Source of the DNA: JAJTFW01 sp964534995
GTDB lineage: Bacteria > Bacteroidota > Bacteroidia > AKYH767-A > OLB10
Reading direction: 5' to 3'
NCBI GenBank assembly: GCA_964534995.1
Contig: CAZHSC010000052.1
Span: 1 to 24,360 of the forward strand
DNA length: 24,360 nucleotides
The position numbers and the translations under genes were made by a program. Position 1 is the stretch's first letter. The number at the start of each line of letters is the position of its first letter. Below, piece after piece: positions 14,995 through 24,360 of the stretch. The notes under the pieces are model-generated. The model did no database searches. It was not told the origin of the DNA and saw only the letters and a program-made list of their open reading frames with translations.

Positions 14995-17900
14995 AAATAA
15001 CAAATTTTATACGTGATTAAGGCAGGAATTATGTAACAAAGTTTATACTGCAGTCGGGGAAAAAACAACAAACGGCTTTCCGTTTTCAATGCCCTTTCAT
15101 CCATAACGCTGAATACGTTTTCATGAATACGCCCGTAACCCAAATTATCTTTATCTGAAATTGTAATTGGTGAAGGCATTTAAAGTAACAGGCTCTTTGC
15201 TCCAGGTTTCAATAAAATTTCTTCCCTTTATAGCCAGATAATAGGTAGCGCCAAGGTATGAAATTGGAAGATTAAGGTCGGCGTAACCATCAGTTCTCAG
15301 TATGGCAGTGATGGAGGATACTACCGCGAAAGGGCTTGTTATTTCTCTCAGCTCAATAATCACCGAATCACATTCAAGCGTATTACTGCCGATTCCATTG
15401 TTCGAAAGTATGGAAGACATCATATTTGTTTCCGTTATAAATCCCTCAATCATGAGCCCCAGATGCAATCGTACCGAAGGAACATCACCACATGGAAATT
15501 GCCCCAGCTTATATACCACACCCGCATTACTGCATACCCAGGCTGAACCGCTGGCACAATCGAGCGCGATGCCGCTCAGGTCATTTACACCGGCAGGCAA
15601 TGCATGTATTTTTACAAAAGTACCGGTAGGCGTAAATTCCGCTATACCTGACTCCACGCTGCTCACAAGGAATAAATTTCCGTTTGCACCCACTTCAATG
15701 TCTCCGTATGAAATATTAAAAAAACCGGTGGTCTGAAACGTATTCAACGTTGCACCGGTTACGGGATGTATTTCCGCAATCTTATTTTCATCGGCTATGC
15801 CGGGAACATTATCCTGTATTAAGAAGAACGTATTTCTCAGTTCATGATAAGCGCCTCCCACCACATGGCTGTTTCCAAAAGTACTGATCAGGGTATCTGT
15901 TACCAAACCGGTAGTTTTACTATATGCATAAATTTCGGCAACGCCTGATTCGCCGTTCACAAACAACAATTGACCCTTGCTGATATTGCCTGTGTTTAAG
16001 GTGAGATCTTCGGGGGCCACCTCCACATCCACATCATTCGCGCTGCCACCGGCGGCATTTACCGAACCCAGCAGGGTTCCCCCTGTGGAATAGCGCTGGA
16101 TGGTAGCATCGCTGCATCCATAGGTCCATACATCCGAAGAATCCGGATCAAAGCCGATGCCGCAGAGCGTAGTGGTACCTGAGGGATTGAATGAACTTAA
16201 CAGAATAATAGAATCAGCTATAGTAAAATCATCAAATCCCATATCAAAAGGAGAAGTTCTTAATTCGCAGTCAAAATCAAATGTCGTGTAACCGGGAGGC
16301 GTAGTGCCGGCATCATTAATTGAAGCGGAATAAGATGTAGCATGAAGGTCGCTGTTATTATTTACAAAAAACGGATTTGCAGAAACACTGTTCACATCTG
16401 TTCCCGGATTAAATGTAATTCCGGCCTGCCATGCTGATTTTGTTGAATAATTGGTGGTATTTCCTAAGCCGACATGACCTGAAGTTCCCTGATCGCTGGC
16501 AATATAGAAATTGTTATAATCAGAATTAGAAAGATAAGAAAGATTAGAATATCCGATTCTGTCAAGCTCCGGAGTGACAAAGCAGTAATGACGCGCTGTA
16601 CCTGACTGCGCCGAAGTGAAATTGGCAAAAATATTATTTCCTATGATGTAGTTCACGGAAGTCGGACTAGAAATTTCGAAACAGGTGTTGGATAAATTAG
16701 GAGATCCGGATCCATTAATACTCACACTGTTATTCCAGAGATGCATATTTTGTTTACCAATATTTCCTGAGCCCTCGAAGAATATTCCCTTAATATGACG
16801 GTTTGCGGTAGCAACACCTGTATAGGAGGAAAGAATTTCAGAAACGCTGTTATTAAATACCCGCATTGTTTTATTAACATTTCCCGTCGTTGTAATGCGG
16901 ATACCACAAACCGGTTGACTTGCCGCAGTATTATTTCTTGAAATTGTTCTGCAAACATTATTACTAATCTCCCCTGTGCCAAAAAATGTAAATATGAAAA
17001 TTCCATCTACCTGGTTGGAAGAACTGCTTGTTGATACATTTCTGATGATGCAATTTCGAATAACAGGATTTGCCTGATTATGCATTCTGATTCCGAAAGA
17101 CAAAGCACTTGTTCCTCCGATATCATTTGTAACAGCAGGATCTCCGATTGAATTAAAGACATTACAGGCTGAAGAAGTAATTCTCGTATTATTATCCGGT
17201 GAATTCCCTGCGCCACCGGCGCCTTCGAAATCCATTCCTCTGTTGCAATCGCGGATGGAAAAATCTCTGAAGGTATTGTTGGAATTGGTACCGGACAATC
17301 CATTGGTTCCTGTGGTAATTCTGGATGCAATTCCGATAGTATTGGTATTGGCACGATCAAGATTTACAAAAATTCTGTCAATAATATTATACTGTGCACC
17401 TACAGTTGCATCGGCCTGAAAGATCAACAAACCGATATCCACGAGATGCGGAGCCGTACCATGCGAAACAAAATTAATATTACTGACTTCCGTAAATGAG
17501 GAACTGACTCCCATGATTGGTTCCTCTGTTGAACCAAAACTGGCTATACCTCCATAATTACCAATATAGCCAACCGCATTTGACCCACGATAGGATATAG
17601 TGGCAGGCGCTCCTGATTTTGTAATAATGATTCTGTTTACAGAACTGCTACCGGAAACAGGTCCTAAAATTATTGGAAATCTATTACTGCCATTCGCAAC
17701 TGTAGTATCATAAAAAGCATCGGTAAGATTCAGGGTAACGGGACCAGCAATCCCTCTGTGATTTAAATCTGCCACAGCCAGTGAAAGATTAGGATACACC
17801 TGACCAATACCTACATTATAAGTACCGCCGTTAATCGGTACAGGAGAGCCGGGTGTGAAACGATAATTAACAGCCGGCCAGGAAGTAACAGCGTTCAGAA

Positions 17901-18576
17901 TACGGTTGGTGGTTCCGGTCGAACCCGTAACAGCATCTATATAGTTTCCCGGGCCACCTGTTCCATATTCCAGGCCAATTACTGCACCGTTATGAGTGCC
18001 AATCGTACCACTAATGCTGACCACGCCATAATGATATTCGATTACATTTGAAGTCTCAAATAATTTTACCTGGTAATTCAGGCGCACATTACTGCCATTG
18101 GATCCCGAACTGTTTGGAAAGTTTGTGTACTGAACGGTAAAGGTCCTGTTCCCTGGAGCTCCCTGTGTCTGATATAATATTTCAGATGACGCATCGTCCA
18201 GGAGATCATTCCACCAGGCCGTTATACACAAGTTAGGAGCGACATTACTAAACAGTCTGCTATTTACCGTGTTGGCAGCCGGAGCTACCGCATCAAAAAA
18301 AAGCAATCCATTTGTATTGAAACCAATCGTTGTAAAATTATTTCCCGCATAGTTAAATGAAAATCCCAGCGAAATGCCTGTTTGATTCATATCGTTTCCG
18401 GTAGCAGTTGATACCGATGCTCCACCAGATGTTGATATTGGGGAATACCCGGAACTAAACGTAGTGCGGGTATACAATTGAGCGTTTACATTCAAAGTAC
18501 ATAACCAGCATAAAACAAGAAGTGCGGTTATCCGTAGTCTTGTTTTCTGAGCAATAAAATCAATGCAGCTATTCAT
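14995..18576 (-). CDS. Large secreted beta-helix/propeller-like protein, C-terminus probably altered (stop at 15151)
   Basis: The frame spans 18576 to 15151 (1141 residues); the interval to 14995 is its downstream spacer. A signal peptide (about 1-32, ending CTLNVNAQ) is followed by a beta-sandwich region (about 35-270; ISLGFSFNYAGNNFTTIGF, ITAWWNDL). Next come right-handed beta-helix-like repeats (about 330-740; many NNxI/NxF stretches such as NPVIRNCIIRNVS), then the propeller-like domain shared with the two downstream paralogues (about 790-1026; ANDVDVEVAPEDL, LLFVNGESGVAEIYAY, GNSHVVGGAYHE). A C-terminal beta domain (1030-1141; AILRTDGYADLNLPISYLG, FIETWSKEPVTL) usually precedes further sequence in related proteins. 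The frame ends right after NYNFR, while another frame continues NYNF as SDKDNLGYGR, suggesting a frameshift near 15155. No T9SS sorting tail is visible. Likely regulated with the upstream two-component genes. Confidence 0.8.
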
Positions 18577-18916
18577 GATAAATTTCCTTTATTTCTTTTC
18601 GTTTTTGAACACACTAAACACGCCACATTAAGAAACGACTTCCATGTAAAAAATCTATTCCTTTCCAATGACTGTTATTCAAAATTGCGAAACGGGTTTA
18701 ATTACCGAAATCACCAATTATGGTGAATTACACAAATGCAGCGAACAGGAGTATACTCTGAGTATCAAAACGGAAACAGCATTTTTCAATAATTATCAAG
18801 CCATTGCCCGGCATGAATACTGTCAGCATAAACAGTGTGCATAGTGGCTTGTTATTTTACGCCACAAAAAAAGTAAAAACAAACTTCTCACCCATCTAAA
18901 ATAAAATTCAAAATAC
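18577..18916. other. Intergenic region between the response regulator and the 1141-residue secreted gene
   Basis: No gene is present. It contains the 14-bp palindrome at 18712-18725 and, nearer the start codon, a promoter-like minus-strand element TAGATTTT (about 18658-18651) with TTTG 22 bases upstream, which is a poor spacing. No intrinsic terminator for the regulator gene was found. Confidence 0.5.
18712..18725. promoter_or_regulatory. Candidate operator palindrome, copy 1
   Basis: CACCA-ATTA-TGGTG, with further flanking A/T symmetry (AAAT left, AATT right). It lies 136 bp upstream of the start of the 1141-residue secreted gene. The only other full copy I found is at 19616-19629, before the response regulator, so I propose it as that regulator's binding site. 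Confidence 0.5.
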
Positions 18917-19567
18917 CTAGGTTGAGGAGCCCCAGAAGCGCATTGAAAGCGTTTTTGAAACCGCTTCACTGACAGAATTCACCTGCAGTTTTTGATATAT
19001 TTTCCTGACGTGCGAATGAACTGTTTCATAACTTACGTTTATTTCTTCCGCTATCATTTTATACGACTTTCCCTTCACGAGAAGTTTTAATACCTGATCT
19101 TCCCTTTTACTGAGATTAAAATCCTCTTCCGTATGTGGGACCAGTTGCAGTTTGACGAAGCGGTCAAGCACTTTTCTGGCTATAACCGGTGTCATGGGAG
19201 CCCCCCCCTTATGGACCTCGATAATATGTCCCACCAATTCATTCAGATTGGCACTTTTTAATATATAGCCATTGGCACCGGCACATATGGAAGCAAAAAC
19301 CTTATCAGCATCTTCAAAGCCCGTCAGCATGATGACGGGTATTTTAATGTCTCTTGCACGTATTTGCCGGACAGCTTCAATACCTGTTTTTCCTGACATA
19401 TCAATATCCATCAGGATGACATCCGGCTTAGTCTTTCGAATTCTATCTACAACATCCTCCACATTATAGAAAGCCGCTACGAGCGACATATCATCGGTTG
19501 TAGATAAGAGTAAACCTATAGAATCACAGATACTCCGGTTATCATCAAATAATACTATTCTGATCAT
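18917..19567 (-). CDS. LuxR/NarL-family two-component response regulator
   Basis: The 216-residue protein has an N-terminal receiver domain: acidic pocket Asp8-Asp9 (VLFDDN), phosphoacceptor Asp54 (DVILMDIDMSG), the Thr of VIMLTGFED, and the Lys of GYILKSANL. A C-terminal LuxR-type helix-turn-helix follows (about 150-210; LSKREDQVLKLLVKGKSYKM, INVSYETVHSHVRKIYQKL). ATG 19567 is preferred because MIRIVLFDD fits the family; a TTG six codons upstream is the alternative. It is a DNA-binding regulator phosphorylated by a partner kinase, almost certainly the one encoded just upstream, 65 bp away in the same direction. The palindrome at 19616-19629 in that gap suggests autoregulation. Target genes are inferred to include the downstream secreted array. 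Confidence 0.93.
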   Translation of the reverse strand: MIRIVLFDDNRSICDSIGLLLSTTDDMSLVAAFYNVEDVVDRIRKTKPDVILMDIDMSGKTGIEAVRQIRARDIKIPVIMLTGFEDADKVFASICAGANGYILKSANLNELVGHIIEVHKGGAPMTPVIARKVLDRFVKLQLVPHTEEDFNLSKREDQVLKLLVKGKSYKMIAEEINVSYETVHSHVRKIYQKLQVNSVSEAVSKTLSMRFWGSST

Positions 19568-19615
19568 GCTTTTATAGTCACACAATATTAGGCAAACGAG
19601 ACAACTCTAAAAAAC

Positions 19616-19629
19616 CACCAATTCTGGTG
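19616..19629. promoter_or_regulatory. Candidate operator palindrome, copy 2
   Basis: CACCA-ATTC-TGGTG lies 3 bases beyond the kinase stop codon and about 49 bases upstream of the regulator's ATG. It differs from copy 1 only in the central spacer (ATTC against ATTA). Confidence 0.5.
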
Positions 19630-19632
19630 AAA

Positions 19633-22600
19633 TTAAAAGTCAATTGTAATGGTAGTTCCCTGGCCAGGTGCTGTAATCACATTAAATTTCCCCCTCATTT
19701 CAATAGCACGTTTCTCCATATTTCCAAGACCGTTTCCTTTTACCATATCTTCAGCACGATTCCTGTCAAATCCCTTACCATTATCCTTAATAATCATTTT
19801 AACCTTCGACTTTTTTAACTCAAACAACACATCTACTTCGCTGGCATTTGCATACTTTGCAATATTATGCAATGCCTCCTTGTATATCAAAAATAAATTC
19901 CGCTTGGTCGTCATATCGAGTTTCAGCGGGTGAAGTGCAGAATCCGCCACAATATTAAAGCGTATATTACTGTGCTGGAACAATGCGGCGATATAGCCCT
20001 CCATACGTATAAATAATTCATGGAAACTATCGTTAGTGGACTTCACAAACCATACCGTGTCACTTGTTTTATCAATAATCTCTCTGGCACTTTCTTCAAT
20101 TTTATCCAGAATAGGTTCTACCGAAGGTTCTCTGTCTCTCATCAATTTCGCTTTTGCAACCTGACTGTAAATATGTATGCTTCCCAGTGTAGATCCTATG
20201 TCATCGTGCAAATCCCGGGCTATATGATCGCGAACAGATTGCAATTTTAGCTGCTGCATCAGCCTGTACCGATAGATAACATAAACTATTACTATACTAA
20301 AAATTGCAATAATAAAATAGAACCACCAGGTTGCATAAAACGGTGGCACAATCGCTATGTTCAGCTTTAAGGGTTCACTTGCTACTCCGCTGCTGTTTAA
20401 AACAATACAATGGAAAGTATAATTCCCGGGCGGAAGATTGGTATACGTAATAAGCGGATTTGACCCATTGCTTCTCCATTGCCGGTCGATTCCTTCCAAA
20501 AAATAATGATACTCGTTTTGCTCATTGAATGAAAAGACATTAGAGGACATATAAAAACGAAGAAAATTACGATCGTAATTTAATGACAATGCCCGTCTGA
20601 TACCCTCTGAATGCAACTCGTCCATCACCCAGTATTTTGTCAGAAATAAAGAGGGTTTTTCTGTATGCGTACGAATAAACTCCGGTGTAATACTTACATA
20701 GCCGTTGCCAAAGCCCGCTGTCAGTGTTCCGTCATTTCCCTTATAAAAGTAACCGTTCAATCCGGATGGCAAGCCATGAAGTTCCGAATAAAGTATATAC
20801 CGGGCGGATTTCACATTATAATTCATGAAACCCTTTGAGGTTATCATCCACAAGGCGGAATCATTTACAGCAGTTATTCCCATCGTTGATTTAATGGGTG
20901 AATTCATTGAAACAAAGGGATGATCGGCATCATCCGGAAAAAAACGCAGCAAACCATTTCCCTGGCTGCTTGCCCAATAGGACCCATCAACCATTTCCGT
21001 TAAATCGAAGATATCATTGACAGTATTGTCATCCAGTTTTGAGTATGTCTTCCAGGAACAATCTTTAATAAGCCGAAGGCTTTCATTATAAAAATACTTA
21101 TTGAACATAACCGGCTGCTTCATAAAAAACTGTTGAATGCCACGTGATGCGCCACATAAAAATAGCCGGTCATGACTGTCAGTAAATATTTTTCGGATAA
21201 GATTATCTACGTAAAGTCCTGAAATACTATCCTTGCCAAATCCAATATTAAACACTTGTTCAGTGTTCCGGTTAAAGAGGAACATTTCATGACCATAAGC
21301 CACTATTAAAATCAGGCTATCATCATCCCTTCCCAGAGGTGCAATCGTGCTATATCGTGAAGAATAAATAGATTGAAAAGATTTCTTAAAAAGGCCACTG
21401 ATTTTTGTTACAGTTGATAAAGAAAAGTTCAGTGTATCCAGAAAATATACACTTTTATTAGTACCAATTAATATTTTACCTGTGCTGGTTTGATAAACCG
21501 ATACCAGCTGCAAATTAATATTATTATCACGGTATGATTTAAATTCATACCGTTTATCTTCCATACGTTTATAATACAAGCCGCAGGGAGAAATCACCAG
21601 GTCCAGCCCTCCGTTTGTAATCAACCTTCCGTTTACAGGACAATCTTCAGCTGATATATCCTGATTCAACATGACAACATTGAACTGATTCAATAAGGGG
21701 TCATAGAGATGCAAACCATTTGCGCTACCCACCCATATTCTCTGATTTCTATCTTTAAACAAGCAGTTTATTCTTCCCTTAAAAGGACGGGGATAAATAT
21801 ACGGTTGTGCAAACTCATGCGTATTTACATTAAAAAAACGTAAACCTGAAAGTCGGGTACCCAGCCAAAGCAATCCTTGCTCTCCCTCTGCAATTGATAA
21901 TATTTCATCTCCACTATAACTAAGTCTATTGTCATTATCAAAAATATAAGAAGCTTTTCTTGTTACACCATCAAACAAGTGCAAGCCATTATCCCAGGCA
22001 CCACACCATATTTTTCCATCACTTGCCTGAAAGATTACGTTTACGGTTATTGCATATTTTGAAGTACTGCTATCATAAACATCAAACCCCGACACCCGTC
22101 GAACTGACCGACTGATTGCAGCCACATAAACAGCGGTATCAATTTTAGCGATATCCAAACAGGTCCTGTTACTGGCTAATGTAGAAGCTTTCAGTGTCTG
22201 GAAATCAAAAAAACTAAGTCCGCCATTATTCTGACCCACCCACAACCCGCCTTTGTGTTTATCAAACGTAATTGCATAAATATAATTTGAAAGCAATCCG
22301 GAAGATTTCATTGAAAACCTACGAAAGATCCCCTTTTTAAAATCATAGGAACATAGACCGGTATTTGCAGTGCCAACCCATAACAAAGAATCTTCCGATA
22401 CTTCCAGACAGGTTATGTAATTTGAGGAAATTGAGGAAGAATCTCCGGGGTCATTTCGAAAGGCCTGAAACTCTTTCCCGTCAAACCGGTTCAAGCCGTC
22501 CTTGGTTCCTACCCATATAAAACCATACTTATCCTGAATAATAGCTGTTATATTATCATCTGAAAGACCATCTATTGCATGGAAGGATTTAATATATATC

Positions 22601-22677
22601 GACTTTTCCTGAGCCGTCAGACCGGAAGAAAAAAGAACTAATAAAAAAGTAATTGAAAAAACTAAAATCGCCTTCAT
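19633..22677 (-). CDS. Periplasmic-propeller sensor histidine kinase (Reg_prop/Y_Y_Y, NarX/DesK-type kinase)
   Basis: The 1014-residue membrane kinase opens with a signal peptide (MKAILVFSITFLLVLFSSG). Two-component-regulator propeller repeats follow, for example DKYGFIWVGTKDGLNRFDG and LLWVGTANTGLCSYD (about 30-690). Then comes a Y_Y_Y domain (about 700-780; YHYFLEGIDRQWR, YTNLPPGNYTF), one membrane helix (about 783-804; WWFYFIIAIFSIVIVYVIY), a HisKA_3 dimerisation helix with the phospho-His near 824 in ARDLHDDIGS, and an HATPase domain with N-box EALHNIAKYA and G-boxes DNGKGF and GNGLGNM. There is no receiver or AraC domain, so it is a classic kinase, not a hybrid. In Bacteroidota such propeller sensors often detect glycans or other external ligands; the ligand here is unknown. 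It is followed by its presumed partner regulator. A promoter is predicted at 22767-22796. Confidence 0.95.
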   Translation of the reverse strand: MKAILVFSITFLLVLFSSGLTAQEKSIYIKSFHAIDGLSDDNITAIIQDKYGFIWVGTKDGLNRFDGKEFQAFRNDPGDSSSISSNYITCLEVSEDSLLWVGTANTGLCSYDFKKGIFRRFSMKSSGLLSNYIYAITFDKHKGGLWVGQNNGGLSFFDFQTLKASTLASNRTCLDIAKIDTAVYVAAISRSVRRVSGFDVYDSSTSKYAITVNVIFQASDGKIWCGAWDNGLHLFDGVTRKASYIFDNDNRLSYSGDEILSIAEGEQGLLWLGTRLSGLRFFNVNTHEFAQPYIYPRPFKGRINCLFKDRNQRIWVGSANGLHLYDPLLNQFNVVMLNQDISAEDCPVNGRLITNGGLDLVISPCGLYYKRMEDKRYEFKSYRDNNINLQLVSVYQTSTGKILIGTNKSVYFLDTLNFSLSTVTKISGLFKKSFQSIYSSRYSTIAPLGRDDDSLILIVAYGHEMFLFNRNTEQVFNIGFGKDSISGLYVDNLIRKIFTDSHDRLFLCGASRGIQQFFMKQPVMFNKYFYNESLRLIKDCSWKTYSKLDDNTVNDIFDLTEMVDGSYWASSQGNGLLRFFPDDADHPFVSMNSPIKSTMGITAVNDSALWMITSKGFMNYNVKSARYILYSELHGLPSGLNGYFYKGNDGTLTAGFGNGYVSITPEFIRTHTEKPSLFLTKYWVMDELHSEGIRRALSLNYDRNFLRFYMSSNVFSFNEQNEYHYFLEGIDRQWRSNGSNPLITYTNLPPGNYTFHCIVLNSSGVASEPLKLNIAIVPPFYATWWFYFIIAIFSIVIVYVIYRYRLMQQLKLQSVRDHIARDLHDDIGSTLGSIHIYSQVAKAKLMRDREPSVEPILDKIEESAREIIDKTSDTVWFVKSTNDSFHELFIRMEGYIAALFQHSNIRFNIVADSALHPLKLDMTTKRNLFLIYKEALHNIAKYANASEVDVLFELKKSKVKMIIKDNGKGFDRNRAEDMVKGNGLGNMEKRAIEMRGKFNVITAPGQGTTITIDF

Positions 22678-23013
22678 CGCATAACACTTAACTTAAAGTT
22701 TGAATTAAAAATCATAAGTGCTTTATTTTTTTAACGGCAGACTTACATGATCAATAACAGATAAAACAAACTTACGAAAAAAACCCGGGTATCAAAAGTA
22801 CCAAGGGAGTCCTTTAACCAATGTATAAAAAACAAGCGCAAACTTTCATCCACCCGTGTGATAAACAGTACTTCCTGTTCCATAAGATGGCCTAAACCCC
22901 TAATCCTTAAAACCCTTGAGATTCGCTACAAATACGGTACAGGTATTATAATGGCTGCAAAACGCCTAAAAAGCTACCAGCCGGATTGAAAAAAAATTAT
23001 CTCCTGGAAGATC
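22678..23013. other. Intergenic region between the gamma-synthase and sensor kinase genes
   Basis: Contains the kinase promoter at 22767-22796. A short plus-strand frame ending MAAKRLKSYQPD-stop (about 22951-22989) has no supporting features. No clear intrinsic terminator for the upstream gene and no copy of the CACCA-N4-TGGTG palindrome were found. Confidence 0.5.
22767..22796 (-). promoter_or_regulatory. Bacteroidota-type promoter for the sensor kinase gene
   Basis: On the minus strand, TTTG (22796-22793), an 18-base spacer, then TAAGTTTG (22774-22767), a perfect TAnnTTTG element. It implies an 80-90 nt leader before ATG 22677. Confidence 0.65.
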
Positions 23014-24165
23014 TTAACCAATGGCTTGCTTTAGATCTTCCAGCAAATCATTTATATCTTCAATACCAACACTCAAACGAATCAATGTATCGGTCACTCC
23101 GGCTTTCTCTCTTTCTTCCTTTGGTATAGAAGCATGGGTCATCGTGGCCGGATGATTGAGCAAGGATTCCACTCCACCCAGTGACTCCGCCAGCGAAAAC
23201 ACCTTCACTTTTGAAGCCATGGTAAATGTTTCTTCTACCGTCGCATTTTTTAATGTGAAGGAAATCATTCCACCAAAATCCTTCATTTGCATTTTGGCAA
23301 TGTCATGGTTGGGATGATCGGGGAATCCGGGCCAGTACACCTTATCCACTTTGGGGTGCGACCGCAGAAATTCCGCAATCTTCCTCCCATTGCTGCAATG
23401 CCGTTCCATACGCACATGCAGGGTTTTGATACCGCGCAGTACCAAAAAGCTGTCCATGGGTCCCGGCGTAGCTCCGCAGCTGTTATGTATGAAAGCAAGT
23501 TGATCGTAATGTTCTTTATTGTTGGTGCAGATGGCTCCCATTACTACATCACTGTGTCCGCCCAGATATTTCGTAACCGAATGCATGACGATATCCGCTC
23601 CCAGCAGCAAAGGATTTTGCAGGTAAGGCGAAGCAAAAGTATTGTCCACCACAAGTATCAAATTTTTTTCCTTGGCGATGGCTGAACATGCTTTGATGTC
23701 GATAATCTGCATGGTTGGATTGGTAGGGGTTTCCACCCACAACATCTTAGTATGCGCGTTGATGTGTTTCCTGATATTTTGCGCGTCATACATATTCACA
23801 AAATGAAATTTGATACCCAGGGGCTCAAAGATCTTTGTAAACATACGGTAACTGCCACCATATAAATCGTTGGTAGCGATCACCTCATCGCCGGGGCGCA
23901 GCATTTTGATGATGGCGTCACTGGCACCTTGTCCACTGCTGAAACATAATCCAAAGGAGGCATTCTCCAAAGCCGCAATACACTGCTCAAGCGCCGAACG
24001 GGTAGGATTCTTTCCTCTTGCATAAGCATAGCCTTTGTGCCGGCCAGGCCATTCCTGAACATAGGTACTGGTTTGATAAATGGGTGTCATGATCGCCCCT
24101 GTACTGGGGTCCGGATGTTGTCCCGCGTGTATGGCTTTTGTTCCGAAGCCGGCTTTTTCGTTCAT
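23014..24165 (-). CDS. Cystathionine gamma-synthase/gamma-lyase family PLP enzyme
   Basis: The 383-residue protein is a complete Cys/Met-metabolism PLP enzyme. The PLP lysine is Lys199 in HSVTKYLGGHSD; Asp174 (VVDNTFASPYLQNP) binds the pyridine nitrogen; Tyr102 (NDLYGGSYR) stacks on the ring; Tyr48 and Arg50 (YAYARGKNPTR) reach the neighbouring phosphate site; and SSGQGASDAI binds phosphate. The C-terminus has SLAESLGGVESLLNHPATMT, SIPKEEREKAGV and RLSVGIED, as usual. It acts in transsulfuration, either joining an activated homoserine to cysteine (metB-like) or splitting cystathionine (gamma-lyase); sequence alone does not decide, though the family form seen in Bacteroidota is often annotated as either. 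Cytoplasmic homotetramer by family. It appears monocistronic, preceded by a terminator for the gene further right. Confidence 0.93.
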   Translation of the reverse strand: MNEKAGFGTKAIHAGQHPDPSTGAIMTPIYQTSTYVQEWPGRHKGYAYARGKNPTRSALEQCIAALENASFGLCFSSGQGASDAIIKMLRPGDEVIATNDLYGGSYRMFTKIFEPLGIKFHFVNMYDAQNIRKHINAHTKMLWVETPTNPTMQIIDIKACSAIAKEKNLILVVDNTFASPYLQNPLLLGADIVMHSVTKYLGGHSDVVMGAICTNNKEHYDQLAFIHNSCGATPGPMDSFLVLRGIKTLHVRMERHCSNGRKIAEFLRSHPKVDKVYWPGFPDHPNHDIAKMQMKDFGGMISFTLKNATVEETFTMASKVKVFSLAESLGGVESLLNHPATMTHASIPKEEREKAGVTDTLIRLSVGIEDINDLLEDLKQAIG

Positions 24166-24302
24166 TTTTTTGAGAATAATACCACGAAAATAAAGAATTG
24201 TCAGAGAACGAGATTTTAAAACGCTGTCAGCGTCATATTCCGGGTTTATTTAAACCGTTGATCCGTTTAACATTACCCTCTTTCATAAGACAGGATTTTT
24301 AC

Positions 24303-24338
24303 AAAAAAGGGGCTGCTCCTTTACGGAACAACCCCTTT
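24303..24338 (-). terminator. Intrinsic terminator for a gene beyond the right edge
   Basis: On the minus strand, AAAGGGG (24338-24332) pairs with CCCCTTT (24312-24306), with TTCC/GGA pairing inside, followed by a T-run (24308-24303). The orientation of the T-run fits a minus-strand transcript entering from the right. Confidence 0.75.
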
Positions 24339-24360
24339 CCTGTGTTATTATTCCTCTCTT

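Noticed and set aside
22915..22989. Small plus-strand frame ending MAAKRLKSYQPD
   Set aside because: There is no start context, family match or conserved feature; it is too short to separate from chance.

Overview
The window looks like a chromosomal segment of a Bacteroidota bacterium, probably Chitinophagales or Sphingobacteriia-like. The grounds are promoters of the TTTG-N19-TAnnTTTG type, start codons with little Shine-Dalgarno sequence, secreted proteins ending in type IX secretion (T9SS) sorting domains, a periplasmic-propeller/Y_Y_Y sensor kinase, and GxxExxY and four-helix-bundle genes sitting among short dispersed repeats. The lineage is inferred from gene families; no rRNA marker is present.

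Region 1 (1-4.4 kb, minus strand) is an accessory restriction-modification island. It reads, in transcription order: a half-size specificity subunit (TTG start, own promoter), a four-helix-bundle gene broken by one stop codon, hsdM, a GxxExxY PD-(D/E)XK-fold gene bounded by copies of a dispersed repeat, a relic copy of the hsdM 3' tail, and the start of a second hsdS that runs off the left edge. Upstream lie a hairpin-rich non-coding block and the C-terminal half of a tyrosine recombinase with an in-frame TAG, which suggests the island was once mobile. No hsdR is visible.

Region 2 (4.4-12.5 kb, plus strand) holds apparently separate genes: an aldo/keto reductase, an alpha/beta hydrolase, a 25-bp tandem repeat array, a large secreted Asp-box beta-propeller with a T9SS sorting tail, and class I ribonucleotide reductase alpha (nrdA). 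nrdA has no adjacent nrdB and is preceded by a 508-bp leader with strong inverted repeats. A bidirectional terminator closes the region.

Region 3 (12.6-22.7 kb, minus strand) is the most system-like part. A 1014-residue propeller sensor histidine kinase is followed by a LuxR-type response regulator. Downstream, in the same orientation, are three secreted proteins sharing a ~240-270-residue propeller-like domain: a 1141-residue beta-helix protein and two 340-codon T9SS cargo genes that form a 1,364-bp tandem duplication, one copy broken by a TAG. The same 14-bp palindrome (CACCA-ATT(A/C)-TGGTG) occurs just before the regulator gene and upstream of the 1141-residue gene. I infer a dedicated two-component system that may regulate itself and the adjacent secreted family.

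Region 4 (23.0-24.4 kb, minus strand) is a cystathionine gamma-synthase/lyase gene, then a terminator for a gene beyond the right edge.
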